Both the position numbers and the translations under genes were made by a program. The notes below the pieces were generated by a model. That model saw only the letters and a list, made by a program, of their open reading frames with translations, searched no databases and was not told where the DNA came from. From the NCBI GenBank assembly GCA_963707135.1, contig CAVPOY010000027.1, forward strand, positions 1 through 31,541: a stretch of DNA of 31,541 nucleotides, in the 5' to 3' direction. Below are positions 1 to 7,465 of this stretch, one piece after another (positions within the stretch are counted from its first letter, which is position 1; each line of letters begins with the position of its first letter). The DNA comes from JBGSTR01 sp963707135 (lineage in GTDB: Bacteria; Pseudomonadota; Gammaproteobacteria; Chromatiales; Chromatiaceae).

Positions 1-587
1 ATGAAGTTCGAAATCACGCGGCCATCGTTCGGGTGCATCCGGGGGCCATAGGTGTTGAACAGCCGGGCGACCTTGATGCGCAGGCCGTGCTGTCTGCGGT
101 AGTCGAAAAACAGGGTCTCCGCGCACCGCTTCCCCTCGTCGTAACAGGATCGCATCCCGATCGGGTTTACCCGGCCCCAGTATTCCTCCCGCTGGGGATG
201 CTCTTCCGGATCCCCGTAGACCTCGCTGGTCGAGGCCTGAAAGATCTTCGCCCGGACCCGTTTCGCCAGGCCAAGCATGTTGATCGACCCGTGGACGCTG
301 GTCTTGGTGGTCTGGACCGGGTCGAACTGGTAGTGGATCGGCGAGGCGGGGCAGGCGAGATTGTAGATCTCGTCGACCTCCACGTAGAGCGGGAAGGTGA
401 TGTCGTGGCGCATCAGCTCGAAGTGCGGGTTCTCGAGCAGGTGCAGAATGTTGTCCTTGGTCCCGGTATAGAAGTTGTCGACGCACAGTACATCGTGGCC
501 GTCTTGGAGCAGCCGCTCGCACAGATGAGAGCCCAGAAATCCGGCACCGCCGGTAACCAGGACGCGTTTGCGGGAGAACTTGGGCAA
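1..587 (-). CDS. UDP-glucuronate decarboxylase (UXS-type), 5' part, runs off the left edge
   Basis: Extended short-chain dehydrogenase that converts UDP-glucuronate to UDP-xylose in the cytoplasm, supplying sugar for surface polysaccharide. The first 195 residues are present. They show the NAD-binding motif TGGAGFLG at about residues 12-19, the loop DNFYTGTKDNI, the phrase NLACPASPIHYQ, the active-site Y149-x3-K153 inside RSCYDEGKR, and ARLFNTYGPRMHPNDGRV. The phrases ACPASPIHYQ and SCYDEGKR are diagnostic of UXS within the NDP-sugar epimerase superfamily. The start is TTG at 585-587, chosen because AGGAG lies 7 nt upstream and no ATG exists in frame before the upstream stop. The last third, including the C-terminal substrate-binding part, lies outside the window. 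It follows tatD by 120 nt and could be read through from it. It may belong to an EPS region further left, which is inference. Confidence 0.93.
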   Translation of the reverse strand, partial: MPKFSRKRVLVTGGAGFLGSHLCERLLQDGHDVLCVDNFYTGTKDNILHLLENPHFELMRHDITFPLYVEVDEIYNLACPASPIHYQFDPVQTTKTSVHGSINMLGLAKRVRAKIFQASTSEVYGDPEEHPQREEYWGRVNPIGMRSCYDEGKRCAETLFFDYRRQHGLRIKVARLFNTYGPRMHPNDGRVISNF

Positions 588-707
588 TATCCGGCTCCTG
601 GGCAGGGCTAGCGGCGTTCGGGGACGGAAGCTCGCGGTACTCGGCCGTGGGCTATCGGTTTCGCCGCGCTCGCCGCATCCTACCTGAACTGAGGTAGCGG
701 TTCCGGG

Positions 708-1487
708 TCAGACCGCGAACCGGCCGAACAGCCGGAAGAAGTTCTCGGTGGTCGCGGCGGCCAGGTCGTCGCGATCCATGCCCCTCAGCCCGGCGATGCA
801 GTCGGCGACATGGGTCACCAGGCGGGGCTCGTTCGGCTTGCCACGGTAGGGAACGGGCGCGAGATAGGGCGAATCGGTCTCCACCAGCAGCCGGTCCAGC
901 GGCACCTGTCGGGCGACGTCGCGAAGCTCCGCGGCGTTCCTGAAGGTTACGATCCCGGAGAACGAGACATAGAAACCGAGGTCGAGTCCCTGGCGGGCCA
1001 TCTCCCAGCTCTCGGTGAAGCAGTGCAGCACCCCGCCGACATCGCGCGCGCCCTCCTCGGCGAGCACGCGAATGGTGTCCTCCCTGGCGTCGCGCGTGTG
1101 CACGATCAGCGGCTTGCCGCAGCGGCGGGCCGCCGCGATGTGGACACGGAAGCGCTCGCGCTGCCACTCCAGATCCCCGGAGCCGTGGAAATAATCGAGC
1201 CCCGTCTCGCCGATGGCGACGTTGCGAGGGTCGTCGGCCAGCTCGACCAGCCCCTCGACCGTCGGCTCCGGCCCCTCGTCCTCGTTCGGGTGGACGCCGA
1301 CCGACACCGCCACGTTGGGGTACGGCTCCACGAGCTGCCGCATTCGCGGATACTGCCCCAGGCCGATCGAGACACAAAGCATGTGGCCGACACCGGCATC
1401 GGCGCCGGCCGACATCATGGCGCCGAAATCGCCGCCGTAGGCCTTCAGGTCTACCCGGTCCAGATGGCAATGGGAGTCCACTAGCAT
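708..1487 (-). CDS. tatD: TatD-family metal-dependent DNase/hydrolase
   Basis: 259-residue TIM-barrel metal hydrolase of the TatD/YcfH family, a cytoplasmic nuclease-type enzyme linked to DNA turnover and repair. The metal ligands can all be seen: H6-x-H8 near the N-terminus (VDSHCHLD), E94 in IGETGLDYF, H130 in LIVHTRDA, H155 in VLHCFTES and D205 in ETDSPYLAP. The ORF is open for 41 more codons upstream. I start at the ATG giving MLVDSHCHLD because TatD proteins begin right at the HxH strand and AGGAAAC precedes this ATG. It is the last gene of the fatty-acid cluster, after pilZ, which is the E. coli and Pseudomonas order (ycfH/tatD after holB-pilZ). E. coli YcfH is the closest positional counterpart. 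Confidence 0.93.
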   Translation of the reverse strand: MLVDSHCHLDRVDLKAYGGDFGAMMSAGADAGVGHMLCVSIGLGQYPRMRQLVEPYPNVAVSVGVHPNEDEGPEPTVEGLVELADDPRNVAIGETGLDYFHGSGDLEWQRERFRVHIAAARRCGKPLIVHTRDAREDTIRVLAEEGARDVGGVLHCFTESWEMARQGLDLGFYVSFSGIVTFRNAAELRDVARQVPLDRLLVETDSPYLAPVPYRGKPNEPRLVTHVADCIAGLRGMDRDDLAAATTENFFRLFGRFAV

Positions 1488-1573
1488 GCCGTTTCCTGGC
1501 TCCGTTGGGAAAGTCATGGGTCGCCACAGTCGACGGGATCGGGGCACAAGTCGCCAGCCTGTTGAAAGGTGAC

Positions 1574-1594
1574 GCCCGGCGATCATCGCCGGGC
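1574..1594 (-). terminator. 10-bp hairpin between pilZ and tatD
   Basis: Perfect inverted repeat GCCCGGCGAT / ATCGCCGGGC around a single C, 40 nt after the pilZ stop. On the minus strand it is followed only by TCACCTTTC, so it lacks a proper U-tract. It may attenuate or stabilise message ends rather than terminate. The structure is seen directly; the function is inferred. Confidence 0.3.
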
Positions 1595-1633
1595 ATCCAG
1601 CGTGTCGCATTGCACCGACTGCTTGCGGTCCGG

Positions 1634-2005
1634 CTACATGGTGTGGGTCTGGCGCTCCGCGCTCAACGCGCCGGCCAGATACTCCTCAATCTTGCGCCGC
1701 GCCGCCCCCTTGTCCTGGTCGCTGAACTGGACGCCGACCCCAATGGCACGGTTACCCTCGGCGCCCGGAGGCGTGACCCAGACGACCTTGCCGGCGACGG
1801 GAATACGCTCGGTCTCGTCCATCAGCTGGAGCAGCAGGAAGAGCTCGTCACCGAGCTGGTAGCGCTTGGTCGTGGGGATGAAGAGCCCGCCGTTCTTGAC
1901 GAACGGCATGAAGGACGCATAGAGCGCGTTCTTGTCCTTGATCGCAAAGCTCAGGATCCGTTGCTGTCCGCCGAACGAACCAACGGCATTCATCGGAGTG
2001 CTCAT
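1634..2005 (-). CDS. pilZ: PilZ-domain protein, type IV pilus assembly type
   Basis: 123-residue single-domain PilZ protein of the type IV pilus kind. The residues before the domain are short (MSTPMNAVGSFGG). The beta-barrel region contains FVKNGGLFIPT (about 36-46), YQLGDELFLLLQL, a VAGKVVWVTPPG strand and IGVGVQFSD. The usual c-di-GMP motifs (RxxxR and D/NxSxxG) are absent: the NGG segment stands where D/NxSxxG would be. That is typical of the pilus-assembly PilZ, which works with PilF/PilB and FimX rather than by binding the nucleotide. It sits between holB and tatD as in Pseudomonas and Xanthomonas. The start ATG has AAGGG about 6 nt upstream. Pilus genes proper are not in the window. Confidence 0.88.
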   Translation of the reverse strand: MSTPMNAVGSFGGQQRILSFAIKDKNALYASFMPFVKNGGLFIPTTKRYQLGDELFLLLQLMDETERIPVAGKVVWVTPPGAEGNRAIGVGVQFSDQDKGAARRKIEEYLAGALSAERQTHTM

Positions 2006-2095
2006 CGATTACCCTTCCACTCGGGTCCTATAACGTACCCCAGATAGGATCGGAATGCCCGCGACAGAGTACCGGTACGTGCCTTGTTTCGCGCA

Positions 2096-3115
2096 TTAGG
2101 GGCGAGGGCGTACCAGCCTGGACCACTCGATCAGCAAGGACTCGAGCAGCAACAGCGGGTTCACCGTGGTCTCGGTCAGGGCGCGGGCATCGATAACCCG
2201 TCTGAGATACCGATGCCCCGAAGCCGCTTCGAGCCGCGCCGCGAGGGCGGTGAACGGCTCGCGCATATCCGGGTTGTCGAGCCTCGGGGCGCTCGACAAG
2301 GTAGCGAGGCGAAGCAGGTCGCAGAGCCAGCCAGCCAGCCACTCCAACGACGGGCGCACCCCTACCCGGTTCCACGCGGCAGCCTCCACGACCGGATCCT
2401 GCTCGCCCTCGGCCACCGCCAGGAATCCGCGCAGCAGCGCCCGACGCTGCTCGAGCAGCGCCTCGTCGATCTCCGAGGCCGCTCGCAGCGGCGCACCCTG
2501 TCCGAGAGACAATCTAAGCAACCCATTCTGACCTTGACCTGTCCGGCTCAACCAGTCCAGAGCCTGCTTCGACGGCGGCGTCGGAATCCTGATCGGCTGA
2601 CAACGGCTGCGGACCGTCGCCGGCAACCGGTCGGGCTGCTCGCCGATCAGACATAGCAACGTCGCGCCGGGCGGCTCCTCCAGGGTCTTCAGTAGTGCAT
2701 TCGCGGCAGCCGCGTTCATCCGGTCCGCGGGGTCGATGACGACGACCTTGCGCGGTGCACGGATCGCCGTCAGCGACGCCCGGTCCGCAAGCTCACGGAT
2801 CGCCTCGACGCGGATCTCGCCGGACTTGGACTCCGGGTCCGGGCCCAGGCGCAGCAGGTCGGGGTGGCTCCCCGAGGCCGCGAGCCTGCAGTCGGCGCAG
2901 GCACCGCAGGCGACACCGTCGGCGCGCGGGCTACCGCACAGCAGCACGCGCACGAGCATCTCGACCAAATGGCGCTTGCCGACGCCCCGCGGCCCGGTGA
3001 CCAGAAGGCCGTGCGCGAGTCGGTCCGACTCGCGCGCCAACCGGAGACGCTCCCAGGTCGCCTCGAGCCACGGGAGCGGCGAGTCGAACGGGACCTTGTC
3101 CGCGCCCCCGGCCAC
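2096..3115 (-). CDS. holB: DNA polymerase III delta' subunit
   Basis: 339-residue clamp-loader subunit that loads the beta clamp as part of the replisome. It has a Walker A-like GPRGVGKR at 41-48, a four-cysteine zinc site (C60, C70, C73, C76), the VVVIDPADRMN Walker B region near 125-134, the LLKTLEEPP sensor-linked segment at 141-149 and the SRC motif at 170-172. The frame is open further upstream, but tmk ends at 3120. I take the GTG at 3113-3115, which has GGAGG at 9 nt inside the tmk 3' end and lies 4 nt after the tmk stop. The protein then starts MAGGADKVPF, matching family length. Translational coupling to tmk is likely. It is followed 90 nt later by pilZ. Confidence 0.92.
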   Translation of the reverse strand: MAGGADKVPFDSPLPWLEATWERLRLARESDRLAHGLLVTGPRGVGKRHLVEMLVRVLLCGSPRADGVACGACADCRLAASGSHPDLLRLGPDPESKSGEIRVEAIRELADRASLTAIRAPRKVVVIDPADRMNAAAANALLKTLEEPPGATLLCLIGEQPDRLPATVRSRCQPIRIPTPPSKQALDWLSRTGQGQNGLLRLSLGQGAPLRAASEIDEALLEQRRALLRGFLAVAEGEQDPVVEAAAWNRVGVRPSLEWLAGWLCDLLRLATLSSAPRLDNPDMREPFTALAARLEAASGHRYLRRVIDARALTETTVNPLLLLESLLIEWSRLVRPRP

Positions 3116-3119
3116 CGTG

Positions 3120-3785
3120 TCATACCTCCGGGCCGGGGGCACGCGCCGATGCGACATAGTCGGCGGCGATCTCGGCGACCCGCGCACCGACGCGGTCGAG
3201 CGGCTCGGTCGCATCTATAACCCGATAGTGATCGGGGCGGCGGCGGGCGCGTTCGAGGTACGCCTCCCGCGCCGCCTCGAAGAACCGTTCGGTCTCGACC
3301 TCGAACCGATCGGGCGAGCCGCGACCGCGTGCACGGGCAAGTCCGACGGAAGGTGGGAGGTCGAATACCAGCGTGAAGTCCGGGCGAAAATCGCCCTGGA
3401 CCAGCGCCTCCAGGGATGCGATGCGCTCGGGGTCAACGCCGCGGCCGCCGCCCTGGTAGGCGTAGGTCGCATCGGTGAAGCGGTCGCAGACCACCCAGGT
3501 GCCCCGCGCCAGGGCGGGCAGGATGGTCTTTTCCAGATGCTCCGCTCGGGCCGCGAACACCAGCAGCAGCTCGGCGGTGTCGCACAGGCCCGCATTCTCG
3601 CGGTCGAGCAGCAGGGCGCGGATGCGCTCCGCGATGGGGGACCCGCCCGGCTCGCGGGTGACCAGAAAGGGGACCCCGCTTTCGCGCAGGACCGCGCCCA
3701 GGGGCGCGATCTGGGTCGACTTGCCCGCGCCCTCGATTCCTTCCAGGGTGATGAAACGCCCTCGCTGCACCGGGCCTCCGCTCAC
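3120..3785 (-). CDS. tmk: Thymidylate kinase
   Basis: 221-residue dTMP kinase making dTDP in the cytoplasm. The P-loop GIEGAGKS is at 16-23, the substrate segment TREPGGSP at 43-50, the DRF/Y-type motif CDRFTDATYAYQGGGR at about 100-115 and a lid segment RARGRGSPDRFE at about 150-161. Putting the basic residues in the lid rather than the P-loop resembles the E. coli (type II) enzyme. The GTG start overlaps the mltG stop (GTGA), so translation is coupled. It is followed 4 nt later by holB, the standard order. Confidence 0.94.
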   Translation of the reverse strand: MSGGPVQRGRFITLEGIEGAGKSTQIAPLGAVLRESGVPFLVTREPGGSPIAERIRALLLDRENAGLCDTAELLLVFAARAEHLEKTILPALARGTWVVCDRFTDATYAYQGGGRGVDPERIASLEALVQGDFRPDFTLVFDLPPSVGLARARGRGSPDRFEVETERFFEAAREAYLERARRRPDHYRVIDATEPLDRVGARVAEIAADYVASARAPGPEV

Positions 3786-4783
3786 GGCCTGCCCAACTGG
3801 TAACGGCGCACCGCGCGGTTGTGTTCGTCGAGCGTTGCCGAAAACTGGTGGCTACCGTCACCGCGGGCGACAAAATAGAGGCTGTCGCCCTCCGACGGAT
3901 GCAGCACGGCATGAATCGCCTCGCGCCCGGGCAACGCGATCGGCGTCGGCGGCAGGCCGTCGATGACATAGGTGTTGTAGGGCGTCGCCTCGTTGAGGTC
4001 GCTGCGGCGGATATTGCCATCGTAGCGGGCGCCCATGCCGTAGATCACGGTCGGGTCGGTCTGGAGTTTCATGCCCTTTTCGAGCCGGCGCACGAAGACC
4101 CCGGCGATGGCGGGCCGCTCGGAGGGAACGGCCGTCTCCTTCTCGACGATAGAGGCCAGTATCAGCGCCTGGTACGGCGTTCCGATCGGCAAACCCTCCG
4201 CGCGCGACTCCCACTCCTCGGCCAGCACCTGCTCCATGCGCTCGAGCGCGCGGCGCAGGACGTCGAGCGCCGCGGTACGGCGCGGAAAGCTGTAGGTATC
4301 GGGGAACAGCCGGCCCTCGGGATGCTCACCGGGACGCCCCAGCCGCTCCATCAGTGCCTCGTCGGAGAGCGACCCGATGTCGCCGTGGAAACGCCCATCC
4401 TTGGCGACGGTCTCGACGGCCTGACGGAAGGTCCATCCTTCTACCAGCGTGATCGGGTATTGGATCACCTTGCCGGCTACGATCGCGTCCAGCAGCTCCG
4501 CGGGTCCCATGCCCTGCCGGAGCTCGAATTCGCCGGCCTTGATGCGCGCCGCATCGCCGCGCCGCATGGCCAGAGCGACGAAGTAGTACGGATGCTGGAT
4601 CGCACCCTTCGCGGTCAACGCTTTAGCGACCTGGCGGATCGACGCACCTCGGGGGACCTCGATGACCGCCGGAGTCTCCTCCAGCTGCAGGGGCGTTTCA
4701 AGGAAGCGCTGATAGTCCAGCCAGAAACCAGCCGCCAGAAATCCGGCGGCGAGGATCAGAACGAACAGGACCCGCAAGATCAT
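3782..4783 (-). CDS. mltG: Endolytic murein transglycosylase MltG (YceG)
   Basis: 333-residue inner-membrane lytic transglycosylase that cleaves nascent glycan strands and sets their length. One membrane segment lies at about residues 3-21, then a LysM-like subdomain (IEVPRGASIRQVA, about 41-53), then the YceG catalytic domain. The likely catalytic glutamate is E214 in ASIVEKET. The family phrases LQTDPTVIYG, SDLNEATPYNTY and IDGLPPTPIALPG follow. The ATG start is 6 nt from the pabC stop and the 3' end overlaps tmk, so it is embedded in the operon. The pabC-mltG-tmk-holB order matches E. coli. Confidence 0.95.
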   Translation of the reverse strand: MILRVLFVLILAAGFLAAGFWLDYQRFLETPLQLEETPAVIEVPRGASIRQVAKALTAKGAIQHPYYFVALAMRRGDAARIKAGEFELRQGMGPAELLDAIVAGKVIQYPITLVEGWTFRQAVETVAKDGRFHGDIGSLSDEALMERLGRPGEHPEGRLFPDTYSFPRRTAALDVLRRALERMEQVLAEEWESRAEGLPIGTPYQALILASIVEKETAVPSERPAIAGVFVRRLEKGMKLQTDPTVIYGMGARYDGNIRRSDLNEATPYNTYVIDGLPPTPIALPGREAIHAVLHPSEGDSLYFVARGDGSHQFSATLDEHNRAVRRYQLGRP

Positions 4784-4789
4784 CGACCG

Positions 4790-5644
4790 TCACCCCGCCG
4801 CGTGCGCCGCCTGGCGCACCGACTCGAGCAAAGGCCACGGCAGGCGACCCGGATCCAGCTCGCGCCCCTCGAGCCTTCTGACCGGCCAAATCCCGGCGAC
4901 GGAATTGGTCAGGAACAGGCCCTCGGCCTGCGCAAGATCAACCGGGCGGATTCGTCGCTCCCGGCACCGGAACCCGAAGGCCCGCCCCATATCCAACGTC
5001 AACGCCCGGACCGTGCCGGCGACCCCACTGCCTGCGATGCGCGGCGTCGCAAGCGCCGATCCGTCCCAGACGAACAGGTTGGTCATGGTCCCCCCAACGA
5101 GGTATCCGGTCGGGTCGAGCATCAGCCCCTCGGCAATCCCGGGGTCGTCCCACTCCCGTCGGGCCAATACGGAATCCAGCCGGTTCAGGTGCTTTATGCC
5201 CGCGAGCGCCGGGCAGAGCGCCGCTCGGGTCCCGCAGTACCTGACGCTTACTCCCCGCTCTGCCCAATCCAGCGGCCAGGACGACGGCGGATAGCCGAGT
5301 AGGATGCGCCGAGGCTGAGGTTCGGCGGGCGGTCGGTAGCCGCGCCCCCCGCTACCCCGGGTGATCAACAACTTGAGCACGCCTTCCCCGAGTTCACCGG
5401 CGAGCGCGTGGGCCTCGGTGGTCAGCCGTGCGGTGTCCGCGATCGGGATCCCGAGGCGCGACGCACCCAGGTGCAGCCGGTCCAGGTGCCGAGACCACTG
5501 GCAAGGCCGGCCGTGCCGGACGAGCAGGGTTTCGAAAAGGCCATCGCCGTAATGCAGGCCCCTGTCGGTAGCGGGTACGGTAGTAGCGGGCAGTCCGTCG
5601 GCCAGGACCCGCAGCGGGGAGCCAGCCGTGAGCGCGCCGCTCAC
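4790..5644 (-). CDS. pabC: 4-amino-4-deoxychorismate lyase
   Basis: 284-residue fold-type IV PLP enzyme releasing p-aminobenzoate and pyruvate from aminodeoxychorismate for folate synthesis. Seen in sequence: the N-terminal DRGLHYGDGLFETL block (27-40), the PLP lysine K151 in GIKHLNRLDSV, the acidic residue of the EGLMLD block and the phosphate-binding GVAGTVR loop. The cluster position between fabF and mltG separates it from branched-chain aminotransferases and D-amino-acid transaminases of the same fold. The start is taken as the GTG at 5642-5644, 6 nt after the fabF stop. The upstream Shine-Dalgarno is weak, so a slightly later start cannot be excluded. Confidence 0.92.
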   Translation of the reverse strand: MSGALTAGSPLRVLADGLPATTVPATDRGLHYGDGLFETLLVRHGRPCQWSRHLDRLHLGASRLGIPIADTARLTTEAHALAGELGEGVLKLLITRGSGGRGYRPPAEPQPRRILLGYPPSSWPLDWAERGVSVRYCGTRAALCPALAGIKHLNRLDSVLARREWDDPGIAEGLMLDPTGYLVGGTMTNLFVWDGSALATPRIAGSGVAGTVRALTLDMGRAFGFRCRERRIRPVDLAQAEGLFLTNSVAGIWPVRRLEGRELDPGRLPWPLLESVRQAAHAAG

Positions 5645-5650
5645 CCGACG

Positions 5651-6889
5651 TCACGGGCGCTTGAAGATCAGGGTCCCGTTCGTCCCGCCAAAGCCGAACG
5701 AGTTCGTGAGCGCGATGTCGATCTTCATCTCACGTGCGGTGTTGGGCACGCAGTCCAGGTCGCAGTCCGGGTCCGGTGTCTCGTAGTTGATCGTCGGCGG
5801 GGCCACCTGATCGCGGATGGCCAGGATCGAGAAGATCGCCTCCGCCGCGCCCGCCGCCCCCAACATGTGGCCGGTCATGGACTTGGTGGAGCTGACCGGA
5901 AGCTTGTAGGCGTGGTCGCCGAAGGCCCTCTTGATGGCCATGGTCTCGGCCACGTCGCCGGCCGGGGTCGAGGTGCCGTGGGCGTTGATGTAGTCGACCT
6001 GCTCGGGGTTCAGTCCGGCGTCGGCCAATGCCAGCAGCATGCAGTCGCAGGCGCCCTCGCCGTTCTCGGACGGGGCCGTCATGTGGTAGGCGTCCGAGTT
6101 CATCCCGAAACCGACGAGCTCGGCGTAGACCCTGGCGCCGCGCGCCATGGCCCGGTCGTACTCCTCGAGCACCAGTACCCCGGCGCCGTCGCTGAGGACG
6201 AACCCGTCGCGGTCCCTGTCGAACGGCCGGCTGGCCCGCTCGGGGTCTTCGTTCCGTGTCGAGAGCGCCCGCGCCGCGGCGAAGCCGCCGAGCCCGACCG
6301 GAGAGGTGGCCATCTCCGCGCCGCCGGCGATCATCACGTCCACGTAGCCGTGGCGGATCATCAGGGCGGCCTCGCCGATATTGTGGGTCGCCGTGCTGCA
6401 GGCGGACACGATGGAATAGTTCGGACCCTTCAGACCGAACTTGATCGAGAGGTTACCAGCGACCATGTTGATGATGTTCGCCGGTACGAAGAAGGGTGAA
6501 ATGCGCCGGGGCCCCTTGGTGCGGTAGGCCTCGTAGTTGTTCTCGATCCCCGTGATGCCACCGATGCCGGAGCCCACTGCCACTCCGATGCGCCGGCGGT
6601 TCGAGTCGTCGATCGAGAGGCCCGCATCCTCGATCGCCTGGCAACCGGCCGCGACCCCGTAATGGATGAATTTATCCATTTTCTTGGAGTCTTTCTCGGA
6701 AATGTAGGTCGTGGGGTCGAAGCCGTAGATCGGCCCGCCGAAGCGAGTGCTGAAGGGCGCGACGTCGAAGTGGGTGATTGGCTGGATACCGCTCCTGCCG
6801 GCCAGCACATTCTCCCAGGACGACTTCACGTCCAGCCCGACGGGCGCGACGACGCCCAACCCGGTGACCACGACCCTTCTGCCTACCAT
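5651..6889 (-). CDS. fabF: Beta-ketoacyl-ACP synthase II
   Basis: 412-residue condensing enzyme elongating acyl-ACP with malonyl-ACP in type II fatty-acid synthesis; FabF-type enzymes also extend C16:1 to C18:1. The catalytic triad is visible: C164 in VSACSTATHN, H304 in NAHGTSTPAGD and H341 in TKSMTGHMLGAAG. The length and N-terminus (MVGRRVVVTGLGVV) fit the family and no extension is needed. It lies 185 nt after acpP with a 10-bp hairpin in between, and 6 nt before pabC. No fabB-like second copy is in the window. Confidence 0.96.
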   Translation of the reverse strand: MVGRRVVVTGLGVVAPVGLDVKSSWENVLAGRSGIQPITHFDVAPFSTRFGGPIYGFDPTTYISEKDSKKMDKFIHYGVAAGCQAIEDAGLSIDDSNRRRIGVAVGSGIGGITGIENNYEAYRTKGPRRISPFFVPANIINMVAGNLSIKFGLKGPNYSIVSACSTATHNIGEAALMIRHGYVDVMIAGGAEMATSPVGLGGFAAARALSTRNEDPERASRPFDRDRDGFVLSDGAGVLVLEEYDRAMARGARVYAELVGFGMNSDAYHMTAPSENGEGACDCMLLALADAGLNPEQVDYINAHGTSTPAGDVAETMAIKRAFGDHAYKLPVSSTKSMTGHMLGAAGAAEAIFSILAIRDQVAPPTINYETPDPDCDLDCVPNTAREMKIDIALTNSFGFGGTNGTLIFKRP

Positions 6890-7000
6890 TGCTCTACCCT
6901 TTCGCCTCAGATCGCTTGGATCGACACGCGCCGCCGCACCGACAGATCAAAGGGTATCGCTTGAGGCGACACCTTATCCGGTCCATTGGTGGACCATGCG

Positions 7001-7026
7001 GCAAAAGCCCCTGGGAGGGCTTTTGC
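7001..7026 (-). terminator. 10-bp hairpin between acpP and fabF (attenuator/terminator candidate)
   Basis: GCAAAAGCCC and GGGCTTTTGC form a perfect 10-bp stem with a 6-nt loop, 49 nt after the acpP stop. The T-run is inside the stem rather than after it, so termination would be partial. A partial stop here would leave acpP message in excess over fabF, which suits the high demand for carrier protein. The structure is seen directly; the role is inferred. Confidence 0.5.
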
Positions 7027-7074
7027 CAGATGCGCAAGGTGCAAGCGGCCGCTAGGTTTCGAAAGCAGCACGTA

Positions 7075-7311
7075 TCAGCCGAGGTGCGCGTTGACGTAAT
7101 CGATCGCCTGCTGAACGGTGGTAATTTTCTCCGCGTCCTCGTCGGGGATCTCTGTCTCGAATTCCTCCTCGAGGGCCATCACCAGCTCGACGGTATCCAG
7201 GGAGTCGGCGCCGAGGTCGTCGACGAAGGACGACTCCAGGGTCACCTCCTCCTCTTTCACGCCCAACTGTTCGACGACGATCTTGCGGACCCGCTCTTCA
7301 ACGCTGCTCAT
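7075..7311 (-). CDS. acpP: Acyl carrier protein
   Basis: 78-residue, strongly acidic carrier that holds growing acyl chains on a 4'-phosphopantetheine arm. The attachment serine is S37 in the classic motif GADSLDTVELVMALEE. The start is the ATG giving MSSVEERVRK, which matches the AcpP N-terminus and has GGAGG about 10 nt upstream. The frame is open 21 codons further, but that extension is AT-rich leader. It is flanked by two hairpins (7001-7026 and 7437-7459) and a 154-nt leader, consistent with its own transcript as in E. coli. Confidence 0.97.
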   Translation of the reverse strand: MSSVEERVRKIVVEQLGVKEEEVTLESSFVDDLGADSLDTVELVMALEEEFETEIPDEDAEKITTVQQAIDYVNAHLG

Positions 7312-7417
7312 CTGAGTTATACCTCCGGATAAAAATAGAGGCCCGATTAGGACCAGAGGGTATTTTAGTGACATTCGATGAACGATGAAAGCCGATTGCC
7401 CGGCTGCTATCCGCCAT
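7298..7417 (-). CDS. Possible 39-codon leader ORF overlapping the acpP start
   Basis: In the acpP leader an ATG with AGGAG 5 nt upstream opens a 39-codon frame (MADSSRAIGF...RRYNSDEQR) whose stop lies 14 nt inside acpP. The overlap and the good ribosome site would allow translational coupling. I recognise no family, and the peptide is rich in Ser and Arg, so it may be a chance ORF. It is listed because its start signal is better than chance. Confidence 0.22.
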   Translation of the reverse strand: MADSSRAIGFHRSSNVTKIPSGPNRASIFIRRYNSDEQR

Positions 7418-7436
7418 TCATTCTCCTGCCAAATCA

Positions 7437-7459
7437 GTAAATAACATCAAGTTATTTAC
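7437..7459 (-). terminator. AT-rich 9-bp hairpin just after fabG
   Basis: GTAAATAAC and GTTATTTAC pair perfectly around a 5-nt loop, starting 7 nt after the fabG stop. It is A/T-rich and stands out in GC-rich surroundings. No U-run follows, so it is more likely an mRNA 3'-end stabiliser or processing site than a strong terminator. Confidence 0.35.
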
Positions 7460-7465
7460 GCACAA

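Noticed and set aside
33..611. 192-codon plus-strand ORF at the left edge
   Set aside because: It is the antisense of the UDP-glucuronate decarboxylase gene, whose family motifs are unmistakable on the minus strand.
1488..1610. 41-codon N-terminal extension of tatD
   Set aside because: TatD proteins start at the HxH strand; the internal ATG has a ribosome site.
3821..5302. 493-codon plus-strand ORF
   Set aside because: It lies antisense to mltG and pabC, both fully conserved; long antisense frames are expected in GC-rich DNA.
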